DNA of 64,000 nt from Polyporus tsugae (lineage: Eukaryota; Basidiomycota; Agaricomycetes; Polyporales; Polyporaceae): contig JAHRBS010000004.1 in NCBI GenBank assembly GCA_024305745.1, forward strand, positions 124,001-188,000, read 5' to 3'. The position numbers and the translations under genes are program-made. Position 1 is the stretch's first letter. Each line of letters starts with the position of its first letter. Under the pieces are notes generated by a model. That model saw only the letters and a program-made list of their open reading frames with translations. It did not search any database and had not been told where the DNA came from. Positions 35,601 through 46,923 of the stretch are shown in pieces.

Positions 35601-36059
35601 CGGCGCGAAACCCGAGATCGTGCTCAAGTCTGGTGTCATCGTCTGGGCACAGGTCAGTGCCTCCAACGCTTAACTGTCCCTCGTTCCGCTCACTCACGCT
35701 GACAACTTGAACGGCAGATTGGCGAGCCGAACGGGTCGATCCCGACCGTGCAGCCGTTCACCGGGCGCCCCATGTGGGGCGCCCTGCCCGCGTCGGCCGC
35801 ACTCAACTCGGTCTCTTTCGTCTCTCAAGTCTCGTTAGACGACCACCACGGCGGCCATGTCAAGGCGTTCGGACTGAAGAAGCGTCTGGAGGCGGTGCGG
35901 GGATGTCGCGGGCTGAAGAAGACGGACATGAAGCTGAACGGTGCGAGGCCGAGGATGAAGGTAGATCCGGAGAGCTACGAGGTGCGCGCGGATGACAGGA
36001 TCATGGACGTTGAGGCGGCGAAGCGACTTCCGTTGGCGCGCTTCTACAACATATTCTGA
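32681..36059 (+). CDS. Urease (fused gamma-beta-alpha chain)
   Basis: Nickel enzyme that hydrolyses urea to ammonia and carbamate in the cytosol. The first exon [15 protein letters not shown] (32681-32725) is spliced to the exon starting at 32791 ([20 protein letters not shown]). The gamma part ends near 33010, the beta part ([39 protein letters not shown]) runs to about 33700, then the alpha part follows. Nickel and catalytic ligands are present: DVHVH, the lysine to be carbamylated and His in GLKIHEDWG, the His residues of NIHTDTLNE and HTEGAGGGHAPD, AHHLD, and SSDSQAMGR. About nine short introns; the sequence ends ARFYNIF. Two oddities: the flap Cys of MVCHHL is Ala, and an acidic insert lies before [10 protein letters not shown]. 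Activity also needs nickel accessory proteins, which are not in this window. Confidence 0.92.
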
Positions 36060-37060
36060 CTCGAAATGGGGCAGATTACGCGTCTCAAATACCGCTACGA
36101 GAGTGTATCCGCGTGTCTCTACATGACTTCTGGACAATATTTTAAGATGGCATACCATTGAGACCCTGAAGGCAGGTGGGTACGAGTAACTGGGCTAATA
36201 ATACAGGAAAAGATTGACTTGCTATCCAAGACGGCACGGATCGAACACATTGACATCAGGGCTACCATTAGCTTAAAGTTACATGAGGATACGAGTGGTC
36301 GTACGGGGAGTATACTGCGGCATCTGCTTCTTACAGTAATCCTCCGTGCTGTCCATCTCTGCCCAGATTGATTTCGTCACGATAGGTCGAGACCGTTGCG
36401 AGCGGGTTGAGCGCTTGAGCATCAACATTCACGTTCAAACTGATTGTCATGAGCTAAGTTGTGACCACCTGCAGACTCGGATAGAATGGTTGGACAGTCG
36501 ACTTGTAGAAACGATGGTTGTACACATGGACCAGGCTGGACCAGGCCGGGTGCACCCGGAGTACAGCCACCACTTTGCAACGCCCGCGTTGCCAGGAGAA
36601 CATGTTCAAGTTGAAATGTCTGGGCTTTTTGGTTGCAAGACGTCAACACCATCCGGCCTGGCATTCCGACTCCTTCTACGGTCCAACTTCTCAAGCTACA
36701 TTAAAGTACATACTGCATATTTCAAGGCTTCATGGATATCACCTCCAATTGCGGCATCGACTAACATGATCGAGGGGGCAAGTCCAGGTTACAGGTCAGC
36801 CTCGACAGCTTGACGACCGTAACCGCCGCTTTCTCGATCACGTCAATCTGGTTCATGTGGCCCCTGCAGTCCTCCCTCCTAACTAGATCCGACTTAGAAC
36901 AGCTTATAACGCTAGACGGTGCGGGTATGTGCTCGATGTCATGGTTATAATCGAATCGCTGACTTTCAGACTATGTATAGACTCGTGCGTTGAACACATA
37001 CTTACACTGCGTAAAAATCAATCTTGTTTCCTCTTCGTGGAAAGTTGACCAATAGGCATG
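36060..37060. other. No gene recognised
   Basis: Lies between the urease stop and the right arm of the inverted duplication. Only short frames without known domains. Confidence 0.4.
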
Positions 37061-37842
37061 GGAATTGTATCCTCAAAATCTCACCAGCGATTAAGGGCGT
37101 GTAAGCCTGCCGTTTCAAAGACATTCCTCTTTTAGACATTTAAAGCTTCATCATTTCTGAACCTTTCCTCGCTGCGGAATTGTTGATTTCTCCGCCGCAG
37201 TGATGCACCCTCCACTGGCAGTGGCACCGCTACATCATCCCCCGATATTCGATCGTCACAGGGCCAATCATCCAAAGCTCTTGTGCTCCAGTCTGGCTCC
37301 AGTCTTGGAGGGCTCGTAAGGTAATTGGTAGGAGAGATAATGGTATTTTACGGTCTCCTTTCTGAACCCAGGTGCTTCGCTAACTGCCTTTCGTTCACAG
37401 CATTTAGTCCGCATGCTATATCAATGTCTAGAACTAATGGATCCCAAAAGCAGTGTTCCAGAAATCCGTTGTTCTGTGTCCCCATCACTCCTGTCCATTT
37501 TCTGTGATCGCAGCTTCCTTCTCATCTGGACGTTCCATGAAGCAGCACATCCGTTGTCGTCACGTCCGCTCCGCATAACTCAACATCGCCATACTTAACG
37601 CGTAACGCGAGGATGATGCCTCTTCCCGATGAACGCACACCGTCTGGTGAGTGGCTGCTATCAACCTACCCATGTGGCCAAGCTGATTGTTTACCGGTTT
37701 GCCGCTTGGAGCGTATCGTGGCGAGGATTGTGCCTGTGTGGCATCTACTTTCGTTAACCTCAGCAATGATCCGCCCTCATACCTCACTGTGATGGACGGC
37801 GCCCTTCAGCGCCCCAACTGACGCACGCCACTGAGGGGTCAG

Positions 37843-37850
37843 TATAAATA
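37843..37850 (+). promoter_or_regulatory. TATA box of GH16 copy C
   Basis: TATAAATA about 115 bp upstream of the ATG at 37962. Confidence 0.6.
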
Positions 37851-37961
37851 TCAGGGACCATGGCCTAGTAGCTTGCTCATCGTACTAGCCGACTACTCCT
37901 CGCTGAAGGTTTCTCATTCACATAACTTCTACTATTTCGTTAAGTCGCTGGACCGACCACC

Positions 37962-39445
37962 ATGTTTTCGGCCGGTGCTCTACTCTCTCTTTCCTACCTC
38001 CTTACCTCGGTGCTCGCGGGGACCTGGAAACAATGCGATAGCTACGTCGGCAAGGAATTCCTCTCTGGCTTCAACCACTTGACCATCCCCGACCCAACGC
38101 ACGGCCGAGTGTACGTTGCTCTCCCCCCTTTCCTACACCACACCTGCCTGAGCTTTAGCATCGACCGCTGATCTATTTTGTGATCTTACAGGAACTACGT
38201 TAGCGAGGCGACTGCGCTCAAGAAGAACCTGACTTTCGCCAGGGGCGAAACGCTCATCCTCCGCGCGGACCACAAGACGAAGCTCGGCGCCAGCGGTCCC
38301 GGGCGCGATTCTTTCCGGCTGATGAGCAAGAAGACGTACACGAACCACGTTACTGTGTACGTATCTGCCCCATCCGTTGGTCGCGTTGCGGTCCGTTCGC
38401 ATCCCTGGACATGCTGGGCTAACGGGATCATGGTTTAGATGGAACGTTAGGCACATGCCTCAGGGCTGTGGGTAAGTCGCTCTCTCGGCAGTGTTCCGTA
38501 ACGACGCACTGCGTTCGACAAGACGGCCTTGGCTGACATCGGATTTGCGCCAGCACATGGCCCGCACTGTGGGAATTCGGCGCGAACTGGCCCGCCCAAG
38601 GTCTGTGCTGCACTGGATGTCTGAACCGCCGCGTTGCTGACTCGGGGACCTTCGCTCGACAGGCGAGATCGACGTCCTCGAGGGTGTGAATGGCCACGGA
38701 ACGAACCAGATGACGCTCCACACCACAGCCGGTGCGTCTGCACTCCCCTTATCGCCTCCCGGCATCCTCCTCTCATCGTGATGCTCACTCCCCCACCCTC
38801 TTCACAGGCTGCACGGTGGGTGGCTCGCGGAAGATGAGCGGCCATTCCGTGCAGACGAACTGCGACGTCGCCGCGACGGGCAATGCGGGCTGCGGCGTGC
38901 TCGACAAGAGCTCGAAGTCATACGGGAGCGGATTCAACAAGAACGGCGGTGGGTTCTACGCGATGGAGCGCTCCAGCGCCGGCGTGAAGGTCTGGTTCTG
39001 GCCGCGGCATGCCAAGGGCATCCCGAGCGACGTCCTCAAGGGCGCGAAGACGGTCAACACGGCCAAGTGGGGCACACCGGCGGCGGACTTCCCGAGTCAG
39101 TCGTGCAACATGGCGCAGCACTTCGGCCCGCACAACATCGTCATCAACTTGTCGCTCTGTGCGTGTCTTTTCTTCTTCTTCTCGGGGCTCCGTCTCCGCG
39201 CCGGTGGGATGGTTGCTGACAGGTGTGACTTGCACTTAGGCGGTGACTGGGCCGGTCAGGCAAGCATTTACAGCCAGGACAAGTGCCCTGGCAGCTGCGT
39301 CGGTGCGTGTCGTCGTCTCTGTTGTCTGTATAATGGTTAGAGGCTGAGGTTTTGCTTTTTTTGCCTTGCAGCGAATGTGAACAACAACCCCGGCGCGTTC
39401 GAGAACGCGTACTTCAACATCGCCTGGCTCAAGATTTACGAGTAA
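37962..39445 (+). CDS. GH16 endo-beta-1,3(4)-glucanase, copy C
   Basis: Secreted GH16 enzyme and near-twin of copy A. The signal peptide is MFSAGALLSLSYLLTSVLAG, then WKQCDSYVGKEFLSGFNHL and IPDPTHGR before the first intron (GTACGT at 38111). Later exons read NYVSEATALKKNLTFARG, SFRLMSKKTYTNHVTV, WNVRHMPQGCG, WPALWEFGANWPAQG, the catalytic GEIDVLEGVNGHGTN with all three acids, VWFWPRHAKGIPSDVL, FGPHNIVINLSLC, GDWAGQASIYSQDKC and AYFNIAWLKIYE-stop. No in-frame stop was seen. It lies 1.9 kb downstream of urease on the same strand, but promoter homology with copies A and B shows it is an independent unit. Confidence 0.88.
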
Positions 39446-40499
39446 ATTATTACCCTTCGCTTACTATTTTCGTGCACGCTCGTTTCCGAGACTCGTCTTT
39501 ACTTAGGATTAATTTATTCATAGTGACATACCAATGATGCATAGACGTTTGCTGTTGCTGGCGACTACTCTGGTTGTATCCGCGACCTTGTACGTGCGGA
39601 TGGCACGGCCGTACGTATGTCCAGCAATCCATGATAGGCTATGGATTTTGTTGTGATCACAGCATTCCTCTTCTCGCTCTGATCATGACATCAAGACGAG
39701 TGACAGACCATCGAGACCGCGAGGCTCCCAGGGAGGTTGATGAACGGGATAGCTACAGCACATGGTGTGGATTGCGGGGAGTCTTGATGCATACGGCGAG
39801 CTCGCCTTCTGCGGGCCAGCGTAGGTGCAGTCGTGAGAATCTAGATGTCGTATGTAGCGGTGTACAGAACTACCGCCATGAGGTTCACTTCTATTTCTCA
39901 CCGCCAATGGTATCTTTCCCCTCGCCGTCGACGCCGTCGCGCACCCTTCAACATTCGCGGAGCGTGGTTGTAGGCGCGGCTGTCCAGTGCTTCGTGCCGA
40001 CGTCACCGCATCGCGGAAAGGCGCCACTCCAGCCTTGGGTTGGATACTTTCAACGCCAGCCCGGCCGCGGCGAGTGGCAAGCCTCGTCCTGACCTCTCCC
40101 GTCGGGGACAATGTCACGGACGGCGCGGGTACTTCTTGTGTACACCAATACACCGCTTCCTGCTCGTAGACCACTCGTTATCCGCTCAGTGTGCATGGAT
40201 AGGGACCGATGTCTGGTACCAGGACTTATCAACGGAGGGTCTGCCAGTGGGTTTGACTTTGGGAAGGAGGATGGCAACTGACCTACAACGCGTCCTACGA
40301 GCGGGTCCCCGACGCCTCCTGCAACTTCACCGACTTTGTGCACTCCTCGGGGGAGGTGTAGCAACCTTTGGGGCGGTCATGTTGAGCGACAGCGCACAGA
40401 GAGCCTGGGGGAGGATATACCTTGGAAACGACTCGACCACGGACCGTCGACCGCGAAACGTCTCAATGCCCCCTCCCCCTTCCTTCCCCCGTGTCCTTA
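39446..40499. other. Convergent intergenic region, duplicated
   Basis: Inverted homologue of 926-2086. No gene was recognised. Confidence 0.5.
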
Positions 40500-41040
40500 C
40501 AACTCAGGACCACCGCGGGACAGCAGCTGGAAGCCGTCAGAGGAGAATGGCAGGATCGCGACAGCGTCGCGAGCGTGGGCGATCCATTCAACGCCGAGTA
40601 CGCGCTGTGTCGGGACGTCCCACACGATCACCGTCGCGCGAGACCACGCGGCGACTACCGCGTTGTGTGGCGAGGCCGCGAACGACGTGACAGGCCCTCC
40701 GGAGTCCGTGCCCGGCACCTGCGCCGTGCGCTTCCACTGGCATGCCGCTTCCGTCAGAATTGGCAAAGTGATAGCTAACTTCTGCGTGAACCACTTACTA
40801 CAGTTCGTATACTGGATGTCCGAGTCCAACAGCTGCAGTTGAAGTAGGATGGGGAAATAGCCAGCGAGCTGCAAAGTCCAGTACGCCGTTACCCTATTCC
40901 ATCGAGTCATGACGATGACGATGACGATCTTGACACGCCTGACACTGATATTTTGCCAGAGCGAGTTCTGGGGCTCTGAGGTCCGGCATTCCAGTGGAGT
41001 CCTTCACCTCCTCGAGAGGTCTACGTTGACCCTCAGTGCA
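40500..41040 (-). pseudogene. WD40-repeat protein fragment (right copy)
   Basis: Minus-strand translation with two consecutive WD40-like units: GGPVTSFAASPHNAVVAAWS then TVIVWDVPTQRVLG, and EWIAHARDAVAILPFSSDGF. Upstream pieces include VTAYWTLQLAGYFPILLQ. It is better preserved than the left copy (421-925) but lacks a start, the remaining blades and a clear 3' end. It converges on GH16 copy C exactly as the left copy converges on A. Confidence 0.55.
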
Positions 41041-41080
41041 AGCATGAGAGAGGCTGTATTGTGATTGGCTCGAGCGACGG

Positions 41081-43079
41081 CAGGTCGTGGAGATCCTACC
41101 CCAACCGTGACGAGGAACTGATCCTGGATATTTGGGTCGTGGTGGTGTTGTAGGAACGTCGGTTCGCGGATGGATAGCGGTGGCGACCGCTGACTGAGGG
41201 AGCACCAGTCTAAAATGACATGGTTGTGAGGCCTCCGGCAGGATACAGACATTGGCTTAAAGATGTTATATGCTTACCAAGGTCTGTCTCCCCGTCGCAC
41301 CGCCAGGTAGCGGAGCGTCGGACCCGACAGTAGGACAAACGTCATGGCAGGCATGTCTAAGAGCTAACTGACCGCGGGCAATAACTTGAAGAAAGTCCGT
41401 CCCCACGACATGGGGCCATGGTGGGCGAGGTGAAAGAGCGGTGCGGGAGATCAGGACGCACCGCATACTCCCTTCCGAGCCACAGGTAGGTTTGACAAAC
41501 AGACAGGTAACTTGGAGCACTCGTTGAAGATAAGTGGACGCAGTGAACGTAGATGGCGGAGCTCGGCCCATCCGCAATCGAATTAAATCTGCTAGCGGCT
41601 GCGAGGAACGCAGGGTCCAACACAATCCTCAACTAATCTGCAACTTAGAGCCGCCAGGCATGAATTAAAAATACTCACCCTGTACCCTAGTTGAAGATTC
41701 ATCCGCCATGCTGCATAATAATACACTTCCTCTGAATGCTCGCACACCACGTTTCACCCGCATGAACACCGTCATCCGTCGCTTTCAACCAGCGTGCAGC
41801 TAAGTCCGTGAACGCGTGGCTATTGTACGCGCACTCTTCTCTGTGTGTCGAAGTGGATATCCTCGGAGAGAAGAGCGAACGAGGAAGGCTGTAAAGAGCA
41901 CGGCGGGGCCGGGTAACACAGCCGTCGCAGAGAACTTCAAACATTCATATCAGCCATGCAAAAGCTCAGACAGCGGTATGCCAGCTCACCTAGGGCTCTG
42001 CATTGCGTACTAGTCACTCGCCCGACGGAATGCGCAGAAACATGGGAGGATGAAGGATGTCGATGACCACCAAAGAAAAGAAGGACGGAGTGGGAGAACG
42101 GCATGCCGCCGAACTAGGAGAACATATTGGAAGGCAATTGAGGGAGACTTCAGCTTCAATTGCCATCGCGCACCCTCGCAAGGAGATATAGATGTATACA
42201 CGCGTACGTGGATATATAGCATACAAAAGACGTCGAACGCAGCGACGTACAAGTCCATGGACCATGACACCCGCCGCCCGCCCAACGTCCGCTGCTGTTC
42301 TGTAGGCCGTCAACTACAGCACTCTCGACAACTCAGAATGCCAGCGGGACCCATGTTGACTCTGTCTTCGCGGGCAACTAGCTGCGAAACCGCATGGAAG
42401 GAGAGTCGGCATTGAAGTTAAGTTGATAGGTGGTCGCTACTTCTTTTCTCCAAGGTTGTCGACGTTAACTGTTAGGCCGAGAAGAGGAAAAAAAGACAAG
42501 CATAGGGGAAGCGGTAGAGAGGCCAGCGTAGAGACGAAGACATGTTGGAAGGCGGTATGGGCAATGAGTCGAACAGAGGCAGGCGAGAGTGGAGGCTCGC
42601 TCGATGCCCGACAAAAACGGGATACTGATACTGAATTTGTACGTAAGCTAAATAATGACCAGAGAGCCGCGCACCCCGAATTAACGGACCATCCAGTGGC
42701 ATCCAGTGTCCACACACTGCGGGCACCATTTGCGAGTGCACGGCAGAGTGTCGCAAATATCTGAGAAAGAAGAGGGACATATATTTCCAGAGATATGATA
42801 TTGAAAACTAGCCCGTAAAGGATGTAGAACACTGCGTAGTATGGGGCCATTCGGCACCGGCTGAGTACAACCTACGGTGTCCACCCCAATATGTTTTCAA
42901 CCCCCACCCCGTGCAGCATGACAGTGTGCATTCCCATTGAGAGCTTGGGTGGCAAGCGGGCGAGTGCCCGCGCCAGCGGGGCGTATAGTCCCAGTGTCCG
43001 TTAGCAGATACTATGCAGGGTAGTGCTACTACGTAGCACGACATGACACACATATGCAAACAATGCAACCCGAGAGTCC
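41081..43079. other. No gene recognised
   Basis: About 2 kb with many short overlapping frames and no recognisable domain. Confidence 0.4.
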
Positions 43080-43262
43080 ATCCACCCGTCCGAGGCACAG
43101 CCGTGCGCGAGCTTGCGCACCAGCGCGCCGGCTGTGATCTCTCAGAACGCGGCGCAGAATCTTCCCGCTCGGGTTCTTCGGAATCGAGTCCATGAACTCG
43201 ATCCCGCCCTCCAGCCGCTTGTACTTGGCCGCCGCTCCCGCAACCGTCTGTCGTCAGGAAGG

Positions 43263-43271
43263 CGCTTGGTT
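43263..43271. repeat. Target-site duplication of the KDZ-like element, left
   Basis: CGCTTGGTT, repeated at 46915-46923. Both copies lie inside the last intron of the ligase pseudogene. Confidence 0.7.
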
Positions 43272-43523
43272 CAGAAAGTACGTGAATCCGTGAATCCCCC
43301 TGTCCCGCTGTCCCGCGGCAGGATCCGGGGTTAGACGCCGACATCTTTGCCAGTGCTCGGTTTCCTTCGCCACATCTCATCCGATCGCCATAAATCCCGT
43401 CCCGTCTCAGTTTTTGTCTGTGGGCCGAACTTGGGTAAAGGGTGGCGAGGATTAGCGCGCGTGGGCGGGATGGGGCGCGACAAGGGCGCGAGACGGCGGG
43501 GTTCGCATACAGGTTACAGACCA

Positions 43524-45055
43524 ATGGCGACACCCTCCACCCCTGCTCCGGTTCCCTCCCAGCCCACACTAAGTCGCCACTCTATACAGATTATAACCAA
43601 AGAAGCTTGCTCTGCCCCCGGCTGCGCTCATACGAATATTGCCAAAGCATGCCGAGCAAAGCTTTGTGCTCGGTGCTGCCGCCTACGAGATGACCGGTGC
43701 GGGTATAGCGCTCACGACCGTGATCGTGTTCAGCGGAGGCTTGGCTCGACTTCCAACCAGCGTCCGAGCCTCACAGGTGCAGCGGGACCGTGGACTATCG
43801 ACCGCCCACCACCGATTGTTCCGCACGATTCGAACACTGAGGCACCGCAACCGGTGATTCTCAAGGCACCTATGCCCGATGCGTGGAGGCGCGCCTGGGA
43901 TGAGAGCAGAGGAGTGTGGGAGAGAAAGATGGAGGGTGAGCAGCAGCGCCGGGACAACGACCGTGCCATAGCGCGCACTCGTGCACTTTGCTATTCTTCA
44001 ATAAGGTATGTCTGTATATTTATGTATGCGGTGAAAACAGTGGTCCAAAAGATATTCCAGGACCATGACCATCCACTTCGTTACCAGCTTCAGGACATTC
44101 CTGCGTGGCCCACCCTGGATCTCAGCATGCACGCCGACGTTCTCTCTCTGTTTTCCATTCAGCCAACCGACTTGATTCAGTTCTACGTGCTCGAATCGCG
44201 TTGCTGGGAGACGATGATGGTGACGCGGAAGTTCCCTCTCGTATCTGGACAGATTCTCCTTCTCCGACAACTCGGTGTCCAGTTCTGTGAGAACATTGAT
44301 GGCTTCATCGAGGAGGCTGATCGTGTGCTCCACGGGAGCCCGAAATCCTCACCAGGCAGCAGCTCAACGCGCTCAACGATCATCACCGTTGTCGCTCCGC
44401 GCTCGAGGCGTCCTGGCAAGCGTGCCCATTCTCCTGATGACGGGCTTCACTCGTTCGTGCGACACCAACCTACTCCTCGTCTCAGCCCCTCCCAGCTTAG
44501 TCCACACACTGCAACATCTACTTCTCTCTCGCCAACAATGTCAGCTCTCTCTCTCTCTCTCCCCAGACCGCTCCTCCACCCGGCAATACTACCATCGTGT
44601 CTACACCCACTGGTGGCCTCGGCATCCAAGTGCCATCGCATCTTCCATCGACAACAGTACCTTGTCTCCCTGACTCGCTGTTACCTGCCACTCCTCCTCA
44701 GGCTGTCCCTCAGGCTAGTGACTTCGACTATGACGTTCTCTGGAGTTTCGGAACTGTCTGGGTGCCTCGTGGATCTGACTGGCCGGACGGTATATATGCA
44801 CGCGATATGGCGAAGGGCTTCGAGATGCTCGGTGCCGCTGGCAAGAAGAAGAAGCAGCGCTTTCCGGAGGTCTTTCCAGGAGCCCCGTTCAACCGCTCGA
44901 CGTTCTATCGAAACTACGATGCATGGCGCGATTCGAATGAAGCCGAGCGGGTGCAACCTCTCCAGCAACCGCGGACTACGAGTGGCCTTGGGTCCGTTTG
45001 CCGACACTCGCTCACAGGTTGGGAGATAGCCACGCGTAGGCAGCGGTCGGACTAG
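43524..45055 (+). CDS. Cysteine-rich unknown protein inside the KDZ-like element
   Basis: From MATPSTPAPVPSQPTLSRHS the frame runs through a Cys-rich block, CSAPGCAHTNIAKACRAKLC followed by ARCCRLRDDRCGYSAHDRDR, a plausible zinc-binding module. Next come a charged region (WERKMEGEQQRRDNDRAIAR), WPTLDLSMHADVLSLFS and YVLESRCWETMMVTRKFP. After a Ser/Pro-rich stretch the frame must change, probably at an intron ending CTCCCCAG near 44574. The second part reads FDYDVLWSFGTVWVPRG, WPDGIYARDMAKGFEML and FPGAPFNRSTFYRNYDAW. The architecture recalls Cys-cluster proteins that accompany KDZ transposases, but no function can be assigned. The donor site was not located, so it may be broken. Confidence 0.5.
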
Positions 45056-45624
45056 ATATGAGCATGTACTACCCGATTTTTCTCCTTTGCAATGTCGACT
45101 TCGACTTTTGGCTTTGTCCACTGTACCAGCAGCGTGTTCGCACAGGTGGCGTCGACACAGCTGGGATCGGTGATCAGTATAGTCTGGAAACTATGTTTCA
45201 CACCTTCCGATAGACAGATCCAGCGGTGATGCATGATGGTTTGGTTTTGGTTATAAATACACGGTTTGACCCTCACAGTTCTGTGAAGGGAGTGGGGTCA
45301 ACGGTAATATATAATCCGGAGTTGAGGGGTTGTTGCACCCCAGCGCAACCCACTCTTGAACTTGTTTGCGAGACCTGCACACCAACTTCCGTTCTGCCCA
45401 CCTGGGCCTTTTCTCCTCTAATCAGCCATCACTTGTCTTTCTCTCATGTCGGAGTCTTGGGGTCCTCTACTTCATCCTCTGGATGGCAAGACCAGCACGA
45501 CTGCGAGATTGTGCAGAGGAAGAAGTGCAAGAACATCAAAAGTGCGTCCCTGCTTCCCTCTTGCTCACTCTCACCTACTGCAGACAGTGATGCTGCAGGG
45601 CTTCGCGCTCGACTGAGCCTCGTC
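45056..45624. other. No gene recognised inside the KDZ-like element
   Basis: Spacer between the Cys-rich ORF and the captured gene fragments. Nothing identifiable. Confidence 0.35.
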
Positions 45625-45965
45625 CGGTGATGCAAACCTGTCTGCGCTGCGCCTCCTCATGGGTGACACCCACACAAAGATCTTCCTGACAACGACGATG
45701 CCCACCGGGTTCAACGTGCTTGGCCAGCTGTTTAGCTTGCACGCGTCGAGCGTGAAGGACCTGCAGTGGAGCTCCTCCGAGCTGACTGTGTTCGTGCTGT
45801 GTTCCGCAGACCAGAGCGTGCATGTCTAGGATGTGCGTGCGAGGGGTAGGCAGAGCATCGCGGGCATCCAGCATGCGCACGACAGCGACATGAACGTGAT
45901 TAGCTGGAACCGCACGACGACGTACCTTCTGCTCAGCGGTGGGATTGAGGGCGGGATCAAGGTGT
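45625..45965 (+). pseudogene. Captured fragment of ribosome-biogenesis WD protein Rrb1/GRWD1
   Basis: The translation reads MGDTHTKIFLTTTMPTGFN, HASSVKDLQWSSSELTVF, CSADQSVHV, stop, DVRARGRQSIAGIQHAHDSD, NVISWNRTTTYLLLSGG and EGGIKV. This follows the conserved HT-S-VEDLQWSP / CSADxSVxxWDVR / DVNVISWN / LLLSGGDEGG series of the Rrb1/GRWD1 chaperone of ribosomal protein L3. The Trp of VWDVR is a TAG stop at 45827. Only about 100 codons of the gene are present and the match ends abruptly after GGIKV, where an unrelated gene fragment follows. Confidence 0.75.
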
Positions 45966-46014
45966 TTTGTCTTTCAGTTCCGCGCCTCGTGCCCCCAACT
46001 CCACCTCTTCATCC

Positions 46015-46260
46015 TCGTCCTTGTCCTTCGCCTTCAAAGCCGACGACTCCAGCGAGCTCATCGTTCCCACCGTCCACGGCATGACTGGTACTCTCGCCTC
46101 CGTGCTCAAGAACGGCTCTGCCGTCAAGCGCATCGTCACCTCGTGCGTGGCCGTGCTGACCCCATGATGGAGCCGTACGTCTTATCTGAGGCGGACTAGA
46201 ACAAGGCGAGCATCGCGGAGGTCAACGAGAAGGGCCGGGATGAAACGAGCCCCGCACCTC
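46015..46260 (+). pseudogene. Captured fragment of an NAD(P)-dependent epimerase/reductase
   Basis: FKADDSSELIVPTVHGMTGT, LASVLKNGSAVKRIVTSCVA and, after frame and stop breaks, EPYVLSEAD and NKASIAEVNEKGRD. These resemble the segment of extended short-chain reductases (dihydroflavonol/cinnamoyl-CoA reductase-like) that runs from the NAD-binding strand to the catalytic region. Stops and a frame change make it non-coding. It follows directly on the Rrb1 fragment although the two families are unrelated. Confidence 0.55.
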
Positions 46261-46638
46261 GGAAACATCGAAGCGACTCTGCTTGCTGGCCTGGAGTCAG
46301 TCATCGACTTCAGGACCGGCGACGTTCTGTACATCATAGGCCACACACAGACCCTTGTCGGGGGCTGCAGCATCGGCATGATTGGCTATGCACTGCTCAT
46401 GGCTTGTCATCTCGTTCAGATATGGTCGCGCCCGAGGACTGCATGTGGGACGTGTTGGGTGAAATGGCGGAGTGTGTTATATCAGTGACCATCCAGTGCA
46501 AGTCCGATGTATTACTAGCTTGAGAATGTCCAATACATTGCCCACTCAGACAAGGCACATGGTAGTCTGAGTCCAAAAGTCGAGATGCAACACGTTCCCC
46601 TCTATAACAACACACCTTGACACAAACATGCATCCAAC

Positions 46639-46914
46639 TCAAGCTGCCATCAACCGCATATCTGGGCGGTGGCCGGGTAAGCATCCCTCCAAAGCTAGCT
46701 TTGCGCGAGTCAACTTGTTCTTGTCCATAATGGACTGATCAAGGAAGAAGTCGTACTTGATCCCCGTCATCTTGCGAAGGATGGCATGATACCCTCCGAT
46801 CCAGACATTTGTCTGTTCCGCGATTGAGGTGTTGAAGTACCATGACTCCTTGTCGTCCTGGAGGAGCTCGGTCCCGCCGCGGGACTGCGGGAATAACGAT
46901 TTCACGTACGTCCT
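46639..46914 (-). pseudogene. KDZ-transposase-like C-terminal fragment
   Basis: The minus-strand frame reads KSLFPQSRGGTELLQDDKES, WYFNTSIAEQTNVWIGGYHA, ILRKMTGIKYDFFLDQSIMD and KNKLTRAKLALEGCLPG. The pattern of N-T-x-x-x-E-Q-x-x-x-W-x-G-x-Y-x-x-I-L-R followed by a FFLD helix is typical of the end of KDZ-family transposases. No catalytic core accompanies it, so the element would rely on a transposase elsewhere. It starts at the right terminus of the inserted segment. Confidence 0.5.
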
Positions 46915-46923
46915 CGCTTGGTT
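46915..46923. repeat. Target-site duplication of the KDZ-like element, right
   Basis: CGCTTGGTT, copy of 43263-43271. Confidence 0.7.

Larger units (their letters stand above)
37060..41080. repeat. Right arm of the ~4-kb inverted duplication
   Basis: Reverse-oriented homologue of about 365-4410. It holds the promoter region and gene of GH16 copy C (+), a convergent spacer and a WD40 fragment (-). The two arms lie about 33 kb apart, with the urease, peroxidase, large transposon and copy B between them. Confidence 0.8.
43272..46914. mobile_element. KDZ-like DNA transposon with captured host-gene fragments
   Basis: The 3.64-kb segment is bounded by a 9-bp direct repeat (43263-43271, 46915-46923) and by short imperfect inverted ends. 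The left begins CAGAAAGTACGTGAATCCG and the right, read inward, AGGACGTACGTGAAATCG: 14 of 18 positions match after dropping the first C. Inside are a cysteine-rich ORF, an Rrb1/GRWD1 fragment, an NAD(P)-dependent reductase fragment and, at the right end, a piece resembling the C-terminus of KDZ-type transposases. Kyakuja/Dileera/Zisupton elements typically make duplications of about 8 bp. It sits in the last intron of the acyl-CoA ligase pseudogene. Capture of host-gene pieces recalls Pack-type elements. Confidence 0.65.
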
